Source of the DNA: Pholiota molesta
Lineage: Eukaryota; Basidiomycota; Agaricomycetes; Agaricales; Strophariaceae
Assembly (NCBI GenBank): GCA_014925825.1
Contig: JACGCK010000115.1
Span: forward strand, 86,858-150,857
Direction: 5' to 3'
DNA: 64,000 bases
The notes beneath the pieces are model-generated. The model was given only the letters and a program-made list of their open reading frames with translations, did not search any database and was not told the DNA's origin. Shown here piece by piece: positions 47,687 to 60,487 of this stretch. Both the position numbers and the translations under genes were made by a program. Position 1 is the first letter of the stretch; each line of letters starts with the position of its first letter.

Positions 47687-48846
47687 GATAGTTAGGAGGG
47701 AGGATGAATTATGCCCCCAGATTGCAACGAGGATGGATTAAATACTCGCTCCACTGTCCACGGCCCGTAGATTGCTGGCAGAGATATATTTTCGTCGAGG
47801 TGACCTCTGGTGACCTCATGGCTTACTTATTTTGAGATGTTCATTGGTCGTCTACTTATCCATTTCCAATTCGGGGGGGATCATCGGACTCCGGAGTGCC
47901 GCAGCGTATGGATCGGTCCGCTCCGAGGGATAGAGACGATAAGTAGGCAGATGCTTACAGAAAGTCTAAAGGGCGGGCTTGAAATAGGATTGACTAATCT
48001 TCTTGTATTACTCGTACAGGTGATACTATTGAATGTCACTACAGACAATGATACAACTAAAATTACATCTCCCATAAGTCTGGATCAGCAGGACAGTGCA
48101 GGTAGGCTCACCATTCCCCTCCATATACCATCGCCAAACATCCTGACCAACGGCCGATATCCATACGAGATGGACGATAACGGAAAAAATTGCACGACAG
48201 ACGAAGAGTAGTCTGAATCGAGTTGCACTAGGACCTCCTCCACCCGAAGGCGGAGAAGAGTCACAACATGCGCTGCGAAGTGAGCTGAAGGATGGCCGGG
48301 CGCGGCCTAGTCACTCTCGCGAGCGACATCGGCACAACGCACCGCCACCCAATCATTACGGCGAGTTCCAAGACGGCCTCGCGCCATGCCCTCCTGCCAG
48401 ACACGAAGCCCGGCGATCTTTGGGCCTCCTCGAAAGGATAACGCGAGGGGTCGGATTTCTGATACGCCGTTGCAGCTGGTTACAGCTGGATCCTGCTAGG
48501 ATCAATCGAGAATGATTAGAATGCTCAGACCTTAGCCCGCTCGCGAATGTGGACGATGGCAGAGCCATGTCCTGTGTGGGGCGAGCCTCGCAGCTTTTCA
48601 TCTGTCGTGGTGTTGAGAAAGAAAAGTTTGATGACCGCACAAAAATATGGCATTGTACACTTATTTGTACTTGCTTACCTTAGGCTGACTGAGCCAAATA
48701 CGCCATGGATAGCGACACGCTCTCAGTTGGCTCTCAGAGTCCTCCGACGCTTATGCCCAAGTCAGCCTGAATGTCGCCGGGATACAATAAACATGGATAA
48801 GAAAAATTCAAGGTAGGTGATATTGTCAAGATACTTATTGTAGCTC
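47687..48846. other. Gene-poor region
   Basis: This is upstream of the aldo/keto reductase. Frames of up to 133 codons occur on the plus strand (47810-48211) without domain signal. No gene is supported. Confidence 0.45.
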
Positions 48847-49039
48847 CCGAATTGCTGCCAGTGTTGATGAAACCCATGCAACCATCCGACATGACAAGCT
48901 CTGGAATAAAACGACATTGAAAGACTTCGATTGTATTAGCAAGTGGGTATATCATCGCACGAAATTGCGGCCTCATATCTCAGAGTTCAACGTTCAGCGC
49001 TTCAGCTCTATCGAAGCGCTACCAGTACAAGTGCAATGA
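48847..49039 (+). CDS. Coding-like fragment, unknown
   Basis: The plus frame without an obvious ATG reads SRIAASVDETHATIRHDKLW then CISKWVYHRTKLRPHISEFN, ending at a TGA near 49039. The composition looks protein-like and a possible acceptor (TATTGTAG) precedes it. The partner exon and the family were not found. It may be a gene relic. Confidence 0.25.
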
Positions 49040-49136
49040 GCATCAGATGAATTCCTTTTCGGGTGAGAAGCTTGCGAAGCTTTCCTCCGGGTCTGCCAAT
49101 TACTTAACGTTTTAACACTCTTTCCAGATCATCCAT

Positions 49137-49388
49137 GGCCCATAAATATTACCTTTCGCTCAATAAACCAGCCTTGCTCTTTTTCCCTTCAACGTCGAGA
49201 GAGATTAATCACGGACTCGACGGTGCCAAAAATCATGTCGTTATGGTCACAATCAAAGCCCGGTGAGTTTCTTCCTTCCGACACAGCGAGCTCGTGCTGA
49301 AATTTAGAGATTGCAGGCAACATAACATCGCGAAGGAGATGTCAACATTTTACTTTCTCCAATATGAGATTACGGTGAATGCAGCATG
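49137..49388 (+). CDS. Possible very small two-exon protein
   Basis: The ATG at 49137 gives MAHKYYLSLNKPALLFFPST and continues over a GTGAGT..TTGCAG intron at about 49262-49317 into QHNIAKEMSTFYFLQYEITV with a stop near 49388, about 66 residues. Good splice borders are the only support; there is no domain. Confidence 0.3.
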
Positions 49389-50246
49389 AGTGCATAAAGT
49401 GCTTTTGTTGAAGTCCAGCCTGCAGAAAGTCATTGAGAGCATCGTGTTGGCGCATATATCCATCCCTTTGCCTCCTGAAGTCGTAGTCCGAGGGAAAGGA
49501 TATGCTCTAAGCGGAAGTGAGTCAAGTAATTACTCTGCCGAGAAAATGATACAAGGACAGCAGAGCGAAAACCTTGGAAATATGGGAGGAGCCTCAAGCT
49601 CGGATGGGGAGAGGAACAGATACATGCAAGTGCCGAGAAATGGATCTTCGCATTCGAATTACTGTTAGAGGAGAAAGGCACAGAGGGGAACATGGAGGTT
49701 GAGACTCTAAGGGAAGAATAGGCGCTTGACTGCGATGACATCGTTCAGTAATAAAACTTGCTACTAGTGAGTCGTCGCTAGTTTTGCCGTCATTTCGTAC
49801 TAAACAAGACTAAACAGTCCATGTGGAAGCTCCAGGTAGTGTACTGTGTCATGCAGCCAATATTTGTGTTGGCAGGCATAGAGCAAGAATGAAAGAGTTA
49901 CAGTCGCCAGAGTCATGGAGGTACTGTATAACGAAATGCACGGGTGTTATGAATCTTATGATCAACCATGAACCACGTGGGGCGGAATTTAGAAGTGATG
50001 GTGGGACAACAAGCATCGGCGTAACTTGGCCTGATCTTTTTCGTCTCTTTCCTCTCTATTCCACCGTCTCTTGGGAGTCTTCTGGGCCTATTCGATCGTT
50101 TCAACACACTCGCTGATACAACATTCTCTCAAATCTTGACTAGCCCAGTTTGTACACCACATCGCCTTCAAATCGACTACAAAGAACATTCTACCTCCGA
50201 ATTTGAAGGACCTTAACTATACCCTGAACCCAATAATCCTAGGAGA
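49389..50246. other. Intergenic region upstream of the CRH-like gene
   Basis: Short frames only. The last 200 bp are probably promoter and 5' leader of the gene at 50247. Confidence 0.5.
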
Positions 50247-51951
50247 ATGATCACATCTACATTTTTTGCAGCAGTACCTCTATTGCTAGCTGCTTTTGCT
50301 GGAGTAGCGGAAGCTACATCTTGGTTCGTCCAGCTGTCATGCGGAGTGATCTACCTGACTTATAACATTCCTCGACAGCAACGCTACCACCCCTTGCCCT
50401 TTATCAGCCCCTTGTTGTAGTATGTACTTTTTAAACAAAATATGAGAGCTCGTATTGATGATTTGTAGGTGAATACGGTTTCTGTGGAACAGGAAGTGTA
50501 CGTCCATACTACTTATTTACAGCGGCTGTCAATGTCAGCTAAAAGATTTTCATTCTCTCGGACCCTGCATTTGCGATAATTCGACAAAATATACCCTTGG
50601 GATGCGAATGAAATAGTTCTGCTTAGGCGGTTGCGACCCTTTCTCTTCCAATACTTTGGACTCGTGTAGACCGGAGCCGATATGCAAGGATTCTAATGTG
50701 TGTTTCAACGTCTCCGCCTTGTATAGACCCTCCGATGTTCTTACAAAAACATTGCTCTCTCTAGTTCACATTCACAGACCAGTCTCGCATCCTGTCGAAC
50801 TTCACATTTTTCGATGGAAATGTTTCTGCCTATGGTATGGCTTTTTGAATATCTCAGCCCTTTCCTTGCTTACTGTATTCCAATAAAGATTGGACTGTCG
50901 ACAAAGGAAATATCCAGAACAGCAATGGTTCTGTTGCTCTGATCCTCACGCAAACAAACGGCGGCACTCGTCTTTCGAGTACACGATATGTCCACTACGG
51001 AACTATCACTGCCTCCCGTGCGTCTTCACAATGTCTTGCTTCTTGTGCTGTATGATTGATTTCTATCATAACCTGTCGGCATTCAGTCAAGTCTGGTCGC
51101 TGGGGAGGTGTCGTCACCGCTTTCATTACCATGAGTGACGTCAAAGATGAGATTGACTGGGAGTTCCCTGGAGCCAACACCACGCAAGGCCAAAGCAATT
51201 TTTTCTGGCAGGGCGTCATCCGTGCGTTTTTTCTGCAATTTTTTTGTGCGTTCCTTTGCTAAAATCTATGCAGCGACCAAAACCAACGGAGGCATTCACG
51301 GCGGGCTCACTGATACCTTTAGCGACTTCCATGACTACACTGTAAGTTTTCTGCTTCCGTGCTTTCATAAAAAATATGAACCATATTTGCGCCCTCTTAA
51401 TAGATCGACTGGCAACCCGACGCGCTCACGTTCTCCATCGACGGCAAAGTTGTACGAACGGTCAAGAAAACTGATACCCTCGATGCAAACGGCGTTGCCG
51501 ACTATCCAACTACACCCGCCCGCATACAGTTCTCGTGCGTATCTCGTCTCATTCCATCATTCCTCGCGATTATTATTGACGCACGGTGACGCCTGGAAAC
51601 AGCCTCTGGCCCGCCGGAATCAATGGCACTGCGCCAGGCACCATCGAGTGGGCAGGCGGCATGATCAACTGGAGCGACCCCGACTACGTTGCCGCCGGCC
51701 AGTTCTACGCCCTCGTCCAGTCCGTCTCCATCAAGTGCGCCGACTCCGCGGTCACCACCGTCACCCCGAACATGACGTCCTATGTATATGGCGGGAACCG
51801 ATCCGACACCTCGCCGACCATTTTGTATACCAACAGGACGTCGCTGCTCAATGCGGCGGGTAGGATCGCGCCGATTATGGGTGGCGTGAGTGGTTTCATT
51901 TTGGCACTTGGTATGGGTGTCGTGTTGGCTGTCAACGCGTTGTTGTTGTAA
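50247..51951 (+). CDS. GPI-anchored CRH-like GH16 chitin-glucan transglycosylase
   Basis: This cell-wall enzyme would cross-link chitin to beta-glucan. The ATG at 50247 gives a signal peptide (MITSTFFAAVPLLLAAFAG). At least nine short exons follow. A Cys-rich, chitin-binding-like module is assembled across exons: CNATTPCPLSAPCC, SEYGFCGTGS, FCLGGCDPFSSNTLDSC. The GH16 core has the catalytic motif DEIDWEFPG (nucleophile Glu, assisting Asp, acid/base Glu) followed by TTQGQSNFFWQG and FHDYTIDWQPDALTFSIDGK. RIQFSLWPAGIN and APGTIEWAGGMINW complete the family pattern. The C-terminus is a hydrophobic run (GGVSGFILALGMGVVLAVNA) fit for GPI attachment. Stop at 51949-51951. Confidence 0.92.
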
Positions 51952-52261
51952 ATTACGATATGAGGTCTTTTTTATTTATTTTATCTTCGTAAGGTTTTAT
52001 GTAGGCGCTGTGTCATGGGCTTGATATTGAATGTCATCTACCAATTTATATGGGAATAACACTTATCCCGCACTAAGTAACTTCAAGAAAGCAGAAAAGC
52101 CGGTGGAGAGAAAACAACTTGTTATTATTTAGATAGTAAAGATTGCTTAGGATACAAGGGTATGCCTGTGGTTCTACATCGAGAAAGAGAGAGAAAAATG
52201 TCCCTTATGTAAGAAAATGAACCTGACTATCGAAAGTATAAAATGGAAGGCGGAGATATGA

Positions 52262-55200
52262 TTAGTTTGAGCTATACGATGTCATAGTTTGGTCCATCTC
52301 GATCATGACACTCTCTTCATCCAATCCAAAACTCTCTTCAAATTCTTCCAAGAGGTCCTTGGACTCGTTCACAATCGCATTTAATGCCTGCGACTTCGAC
52401 CAGGTCTCGAGGCCCGCATCTTCATCCTTTTCCTTGGCCGAAAATGCATTCATACTCGATCCAGGAATAGGGAGAAGCAATTCATATCCCATATATGATT
52501 GCACCCCGCGAATGCGTCTATATGTTTCCTGAATCAGTTTCAAAGACTTGATCTTGGTCGCTCGCGCTACCACGGCATCAGCGTCTCCATCGGCGGTACC
52601 CCCGCTGCTAGTGGATTTGCTCGGCTTTATCCCTCCAAGGGAAGGAGAGACAGGTGTCAAGGCAATTGGGGAGACGGGACCAAGATGAACAATTTTTGGA
52701 AGACCTGGACGGTCATAAGGAGAGACAGGAGAAACTTGGTAACCAGGACGCCTCGGCATCGGAATTTCTAGTCGTGGAATTTCAAGCAATGAAGGCGAAG
52801 GCAATAGGATAGACGGAGAAGGCATCATTCGCGGTGATGATTCTGGAGAAGGCGCAAGTAGCCCCGAGCCACGCTTGCGCGGTTTGGAGAATATGGAGGT
52901 GGAAACTCGACGACTGCTTCGGGCATTAAGGCTTGGGCTGAGCCCGCCGGTACTCCACGCTTGATGTTGCAATTCGTGGTCAAGAGTGACTACTTTTTCC
53001 ATTGTCAATACTTTGAGTTGCATTCGGAGCGGACTGCGATATGCGCAAGCAAACTCAAGTATGGACCAGAGAGAGTAATCAATGATCCGCGGGCGATAGT
53101 ATGTGGGTATGCGTTCTGTATGAGAGAAAGGCGACCCGGGGCGGCTGAGATCTGACGACGTTGAAACGAAAAGGCGAGACGCAGAATTTGATAGATCGAA
53201 TTGCGCGCTGTTCCGAGGGGACCCTGTAGGTGTAGAAGCTGTGGAACTGATCTCAGGCTTCAGAGCAAAATCTGCATTGCCTTCTGCCAACATGGTTTTG
53301 AAGAATGCTGCTAACCGTTCCCATATGCCAAGCTGGGGTAAAAATGAAATATCAGCCTCGCCACGAACAACGACAACTTTGATGATTTGCATGGCGGTCA
53401 TGAAGGTAGGCAAATGCGAGCGCCAAAAAGCACCTTCTTGCCGTCCTTTGGCATTCGGTTTAGAGCGAGTAAACGATCCTGCCAAGCCACGTAAGTGTCG
53501 GGTCCCATCCTCGTCCCTCCGACTCTTTTGACAAGCGGTCATGGCGTATACCAGAATACGAATCCAGGCGACGGCTAATACTCTACGATGCTCTTTTGTC
53601 AACAAGCCATTTCCAATAACATGTGCTTCCGTTTTCATCGAAAGCGTCAACGGAAGAACTACCCCGGAAAGGAATTGATATGTGGGCGGTCGGTTTTCTA
53701 ATTCGGCGATGATATCGCTACCCTTAAGAAGGACGGCTTCTGCCAACAGAGAAACCAACGTCGGACGACATGGGAGCGTCATAAGCTGATTATTCGAGAT
53801 AGCAAGATCGCAGGCAGCTAATCCTGCCGTGCAAATCTCTTCGACAACAACTTGACAAAAGCGAGAATCGTTGGCGTAAATAGGCATCTCCGACAACTTC
53901 AAAATGGTATGGAAGACGCCAGTAAAGTCTATTGCACTCATGTGTGAATGAAGAAGAGGAGAAAGTTCTTGAAGGAAAGCAACGATGGCCTTGGGTGTTC
54001 CTTGTTCTTCGCGATTGAGTAACATCTTCACAAAATCGTCGAAAAAAGATGTCAAGGGATCAAAACTGGTGTCACCCCAATCTTTCAGAAGGCTTCTCAC
54101 AACTTCGAAGGCATGGCGGGCCATAGCAAGAGACACTTGACCGCCCGCAGAACCGAAAGCGACCACGAGGCGTAGGTAGTCGAGCCTCAAAGATTTAGAA
54201 TCGCTCGGGGACTTGGTTCTTTCGTTGCCAGTCTTTGCCAGCCCTGGGTCCAAGGGTAGGAAAGAAACGCCTTCGTCGGGGCCTGTAGGTTTGGGTGTTT
54301 TTTCATTGTGTTTAGGTTTAGCAAACACCTTGGTGAAAATTTGACCCAACGCCGATATTCCGTCGGAAAGGACCGCTCTAGTTGAAGACGATGCGTGATA
54401 GAGATGAGGAGTGAGGAAGAGAAGAAGCCGTAAGAAGTGTTGTGCGCGTGATATCGAAAGATCGTGAGCAATCACAGTCAAAAACAAACGAACGAAGTCA
54501 TCCATGCTTAATCGACTACTTTCATATTCGTCTGGCAATTGGAAAAACATCTGTCGACCGTTTTGGGAATCAACTCGCCTTATGGCAGAGAGGAAAGTCT
54601 GTGGTTTTTCATCCGCTGTATGCAGAATAAGAGCTTCACGTTCTTCAGCTTTATTTGCATTGTAAATGCCCCCAACGTCCGCTGCAGAGGGAGATACACC
54701 TCGTTTGAGCGAAGAGAAAAGTTCATAGACACCTTTGGAGAACCAGGGTGAATCGATGTCAGGAAGCATGGAGAGTTGTCCGATCGTGTTGATAGCTTGA
54801 TATAAGAAAGATTCCTGGTGAAGGGCGTAAAATCTGTTGACTGCGTATTCAATGGCATTGCGTATGCCCGGATGGGATGGTGTTTCCGCATAGACCTTGA
54901 CAAGTGCTGGCATGAAAAGATTATATCCACTGCCCGAAGTAAACAGTCGCCTGAATCGAGTACTGGCCACCATGAGTGCTTTAATGTCTAATTAGATCGA
55001 GGAGAAGTAGACGATAAATATAAAAACTGACCGATAAGAACCTGACTGACGATGTTGATATCGTCGCCGTGGGCCAAAAGGGCTCGATTCAACCCATCAA
55101 TGAGTACAGCCAATTCATGACGATCACTCAGATGCCTGGGCATTGAGCGAAATATTTGGGCGATGAGAAGGATAGAACTTCGTGCCACCATCAATGATAG

Positions 55201-58200
55201 AACCTCTACGTGACCGTTCTTCCGGGAAGACCTAGCCTCTGGCAAGAACTTCTGAGGCAAGAAGTCTCGTAAGTCTAAGGCCTTTGGTTCTTCGTCATCT
55301 AATGAAGGAAGAACAAGCGAGGTCATGTTCTTTCGAATGATTTGCACATCTTGAAGATTTCTTTTAAGCATTGAAAGAAAAAACATATTCTGCGCCACTC
55401 GAATCATGGAGATAGACATTAAACGAGAAGACATTGAACGAGAAGAAACTGGCTCGAAGGGATTGTCAGATGATCCAAGATTGCGCGGAAACATTGGTCC
55501 CTTGGGTGCGATTGAGGAAAACCACAGAGAGCCAGTGGGAATGACCAAATGTTCGATTTTGGCCCGTCGAATCTCTCTCATAGACATGCCGCTGACTTGT
55601 GTTGCGAGGCTCGACATAATGGGCAGTACGAGTCCAAAATCTTCCAGTGCATCTGGGGTTCCCTCGTGTTTCGCAAGAAATTTCAGAAAGCCAGCTAGAT
55701 TGTTGAAGATATTGTGTACCAGAGGGGGCGGTAACATCCGCCGAACATGCATCAGCGCTGCGAAGGTCGATATGGCCCGTTTGATATCTTTGTGCTCTCC
55801 TACAAGGAGATCGAAAAAAGGGCGAGTAAGGAGAGCTGGATCATTTCTCATCAAGTCCAACAATGTCGTACGAGCTGCTGACGCGACGGCAAAGTTGGAA
55901 TCAAACACTAGATTGCAAAGGCGGGGGAAAATGAGGGTCAGGGGCGGAACAAATACTGCTCTGCGTTTAACGCCGTTCGTCGGGCCTCCAGAACTACTGT
56001 TCCGGCGCAAGAGGGTAGAAAACTCGTCAGGCTGTGGTATTTGCTGTAGATTTTCCCGTTGGGCGCGAAATTTTCTTGGGCTATGTTGAGGGCTCCCATT
56101 AGGGCTTGGTGGAGCACCTGCAGTCAAATCCGACGTCCCTACTTCTTGGCGATCCCATTGGGTCACTGGTAGTATCGAAAACGGTGTCTTGATCCATTCT
56201 TGTCGAGGATCAACGATTGCTGCATCTTCTTCTGCCCAACCAAGGTCTGCAAGGCGCTTCCTCAATTCCAAAGGCACATCGTCCTTGTCTTTGGTCTCAT
56301 TTGTTTCCTCGGATGAGATGTAGAGGCTGCTGCCTATATCCGTGGCAATAAAAGGGAGTGCAGGACGGCTCAATTTGAATGGGCGATGAGTTCGATCGGC
56401 GACAAAATTCTGGTTCATGATCTGGAATCGCCAATTAATCAAAACGCCAATCTTGCGAATTGCCTCTAGGCGAGTCATATCATCGGACCTTACATATCAT
56501 AAGATTTCCGAAATCCGACTGGGCATATCAAGACAACTCACGTCTGCATATCAACTTCAATCATGGCCAGAACATCCATAGGAGTTTTTTCTGCGCATTG
56601 CATGAGCATAAAACAAGCCTGAAGGTAAATTAGCTTGACAAAATTTAAGTTTCACTTAGACGTACTGCAGCAGTTGAAGAGGAATCTACATTGTCGAATA
56701 GGCAATACTGCCATAATTGAGGCCCCAAAGTTCGGCAGTCTTCCTCAGAAATCAGATTCGATATTGCAACGAAAAGTTTCAATGCTTTTGACAGATATCC
56801 TTTAGAAAGCGAATCTATGAATTTGCGATGTTGCATGAAAGTGGCTGCGAGATCGAGTTCCTGGTCATTATCGGAGGCGTCTGAGGGCGTTTTTTTTGGT
56901 ACATTGGCAGCCAATATTGACATCCGACGCTACAGAATGATCAATCTCCTATCTATAACAGAATTTATCTTCCGAATAAATTTCTTACCTTATGATTGAG
57001 CTGAACACCTTCATGTGCACTCAGGTACAGACCTTGTACGCGTTCCATTGAACTCGTCACATCTTTTTCAAAATCGCCTATATCTTCGTCGGAAATGTAG
57101 TCGTCAAACCACTTCAGAGTACGTGAAACCCAAGGTGCTCTGGAGAAATAAACCATGTTAAGAAAACTTGTTATGAAATTTGAATAAGTCACCTACGGCT
57201 TGAGTGAGCGCCCTAGAAGCCTAAACTCACGAAAAATGATACAAAATAGCATTCGCTGTGATGGCGGCAGAGACTTCGATCGTTCCTAAAATTGTGGATA
57301 CCGTGTTGGAAGGAAAACGATTCATCAGGTGGATATATGCGCACCTGAAATTCAATCATCGACCAAAGGCGGGCTTCTAATGCGGTCACGAACCTAATAG
57401 AATCAGCGGCAGAAGCATCCACTGGGACCTGAGAAGCTTCCCTCTGATGTCTGAGGAGGTGTATCTGGCCCGTCAATTCGACCAATAATACCAATTGTCC
57501 CAGGCGAGCGACACCCCATTGACCTTGGGTAGCGTCTGGTCTCGAGTCCTTTGCAGAGCCGAGAAGTGCAAAGCACATCATATCGACATCTCGCAACCAA
57601 TAGTCTTTGACATATTTGGAATGAACTTGCAAAGTACACAGGTGATTGGCCACGACAACTTCCTTATCAGACGCTGCGCAAGCGAAGAGGGGCTTGAAGA
57701 ACACCAAAGGAAGTGCCCGTGATAATGAAGTGAGGAATTCTGAAATTCGGGGAGATGGGTAGGGAGGAGGGCGCTCGACCAGTTGCTGACAACGGGGTTA
57801 AATCAATACGACCGATCCGTGAGCATGTGTCATTCACTCACATCATTGAGGATAGGGGAGATGAAAGAAAATATGGGTTTCTTGATATTCTCTGGCAAAT
57901 GCTTCAACAGCGACGACAAGATGCATATCGACATGGTCCAATCTGTCGAAATCTGACATTGAAAATTAATCGACAACTAATTATCTCCACGAAAGTGGAA
58001 CTTACAACTTGGGACACTGCTTTCTCCAGAACAAATTTCCAAGGCGAATTATCGCCGGAGCTATACCACTGACACAATGTGTCTATAGCCCATTTGACGG
58101 CTTGCTGAAGTTCATCGCCTGATTCGAAGTTCTGGGTTGTCGAAGGACTGGTAGCTCCAAATACGTCCATCCTCGGACTGCTTCTAAATTTTGGGCCGCC

Positions 58201-60187
58201 GATATCTGCATTTAAACAAATGAGCTCCAAGAGAATTCGAGCTACATGCTTCCGTGTTTCAAGAGCCAAATTTTCAGCCAATTCTGTGTCTCTATCCAAA
58301 GCTTCCGCTTCAGGGATAACTCTTGTCTGCAAAATGAAAACAATATCTGCGACAATAAAAAAATTTCCAGAAGAATTGCCGAAAGCTTCTGTAGACGAAG
58401 TAGTAGACGCCGATGATGGCAAACGAGAATGTTGGATGACTATCGGCGACGGCGCTGAAGAATATTGTGCAATAAAGGGACCGAGAAGTGGATGGGCGAG
58501 GCGACAGAAGCTGTTGAGTTTGCGGCAGCAGATAGCAGCTTGTAAGGTTGACCATGTATCAAATTTAGGAAGCGGCCAATATTGCTAACATAAATGAAGT
58601 TAGGTCGAGTCTCAAAAGGAAAAGCAAAGGACTACTTGCCTCGAGTACGTTGCACAAAAGCCATTCTCCAGTCCCAGGGGCATTCTCGATTGTCATTATT
58701 AGCGATTCCGAGAACAACGCTCGCGGAATGCTGCCGATATTTCGTCTATCCACTGTTCCCAGCTCCACGCCATAGACTTCCTCAACTCTGTCATCTTCAA
58801 CCTCTCCTAATGATCCCGACAAAAAGTGCGGTACTAGGTCTTGGACAAGGTTGATATCTGGATGAGGAGGGTTTTGAAAATTGGCTGATGCGAATGTAAA
58901 TCCTTTCGAAGACTTGAACATTGGGGTTTGAGAATAAACATTGTTTCCAATCGTAGACGAAGTTGTTGAGGAGCGATAAAGGGCGGCCAGCAGCAGCAGT
59001 AATCCACTTGCAATGGATTGGTAGCCTTGTGTGGATAGGAGAATCTGGCGCCTGTCCCCTGGTACAAGGAGACGCCACAATAAACCCAATATTCGTGTCC
59101 GTATGCTACTTGGCAAAATGCTCCCAGCGGCCCTTGTACACCATAAGCATCGTTCGACAGTGGCTGCCTCGTCAGCTGGTGTCCAACTATTTGCTACTAA
59201 TTCAAAGGTCTCCGTGGCAGTAGTTCGTTCCTCTTCGACCCTCGTGTGCGGATACTTCGTTGGCGTAAGGAAGGGACATAGCAGAGTCGCCAGGACTTGG
59301 CTTTCATGGGGTAGATGGCGAGTGTCAAGATGAATTGATTCGCCGGAATGGTAGACGAGAATCTGATAGAGGAATCGCAGAGAAGGTCCATTCGGGGCTG
59401 GTGGAATTGCTGAAACCAGCGACGACGTTGAAACTGACTGCGGTCGTCGTAAATAATCGGTTTTCTTCCCTGCAGCCATCGAAGAAGAGGCCATAGTTCC
59501 AGTGGCCGTTAATGTCATCGTAGATCCCTCTTTCGATGATTTCAGCTGTTCTGGATATCGTGCAAGGGAACATGCGCGCAGAAGTTCCTCGCCCAACTTC
59601 CGGGTATCATTTCCTACATCCCTCGCCTGCTCAACGACATGTCTGAATCCAAGTCTCGCTAACCGAGAAGGTTTCGGTGTGGTGGATCGTGAAGGGAGGC
59701 CGTCGCGTATAGAGGATTGGGCCGAAGGTGGGCGTTGTGGAGGTGTTGGTGGCCTTGGAGAAGCTGAGATTACATGCCGCCTTAGACTGTCCCAGCGCGC
59801 TCTGCTTAATGGAGTAGAGGGAGCAGATTCCGAAGCAAAGGTCCTCAACGGAACTGCCGCAATAGCGTTCGGTCGGACGGGCTCAAGCTTGGAACTTCCA
59901 GGTGTGGTCTGCCCCGAGAACTGGGTTGTGGCAGAGTCCGGCGTAGGGCCTGTTGACCGCCTGGTAATCTTTGGAGCGTAGATAATATCTTGGCCTTCCT
60001 CAACAGTTTCTTCTACATTCGAAAGTTCGAAAGGATTCAACGGGGGTGCCGCCTGCGCATCATAGCCAGCACCTGATTGTCGCGACGAGCTCGATGACTT
60101 GTTAGAATCGAAGGAAAATAGTCGTCGAGGTCTTGGGCGTCTGATTTCAGGATTGTGGTTTTCATTAGTTTCGCCTTTCGCAGGCAT
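52262..60187 (-). CDS. Very large UNC80-like protein
   Basis: This is one gene of about 2,400 residues. The start is ATG 60185-60187 (MPAKGETNENHNPEIRRPRP); the extension upstream begins only at TTG. Main coding segments are 58565-60187, about 57.9-58.4 kb, 57.2-57.7 kb, 56.97-57.19 kb, 56.65-56.92 kb, 54.99-56.48 kb and 52.26-54.97 kb. A clean intron at about 54988-55030 joins VLI to DIKALMVASTRFRRLF, so the last two large frames are one protein. The N-terminus is a Ser/Pro-rich disordered region; the rest is helical, like ARM/HEAT repeats. Blocks such as EAIRKIGVLINWRFQIMNQN and LPFIATDIGSSLYIS recall fungal proteins annotated as UNC80 family, which in animals regulate the NALCN channel; fungi have the related channel Cch1. 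The assignment is from memory and needs a profile search. Confidence 0.6.
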
Positions 60188-60487
60188 GGGTGTCAAGAAG
60201 GCGTTGGCAGTTGCTTAACATCATTGGTAGTGCAGCGATTAGATATATATTCTCCCACGGTCAATCATAATGTACTGAGGCTTGATCAAAATGTATGAAT
60301 TCAAAGTAAGTGCTTTAAAGCACTAAGCATATGTGAAATTCAAACTACTCAAGTACATAGATTGTGTTCACAGTCCGATGTGAGCAATTGTTGTTTTCCA
60401 CTAAACCAAAAGTATCAAACATAGAAAACTAAACTTGTAATAGTACAGCGATTCGTAACGCTTGTTAGAGGATGATTTACCAAGTAG
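60188..60487. other. Intergenic gap
   Basis: This is an AT-rich promoter region for the UNC80-like gene, with a minus-strand TATATATCTAA run near 60241. No gene was seen. Confidence 0.45.
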
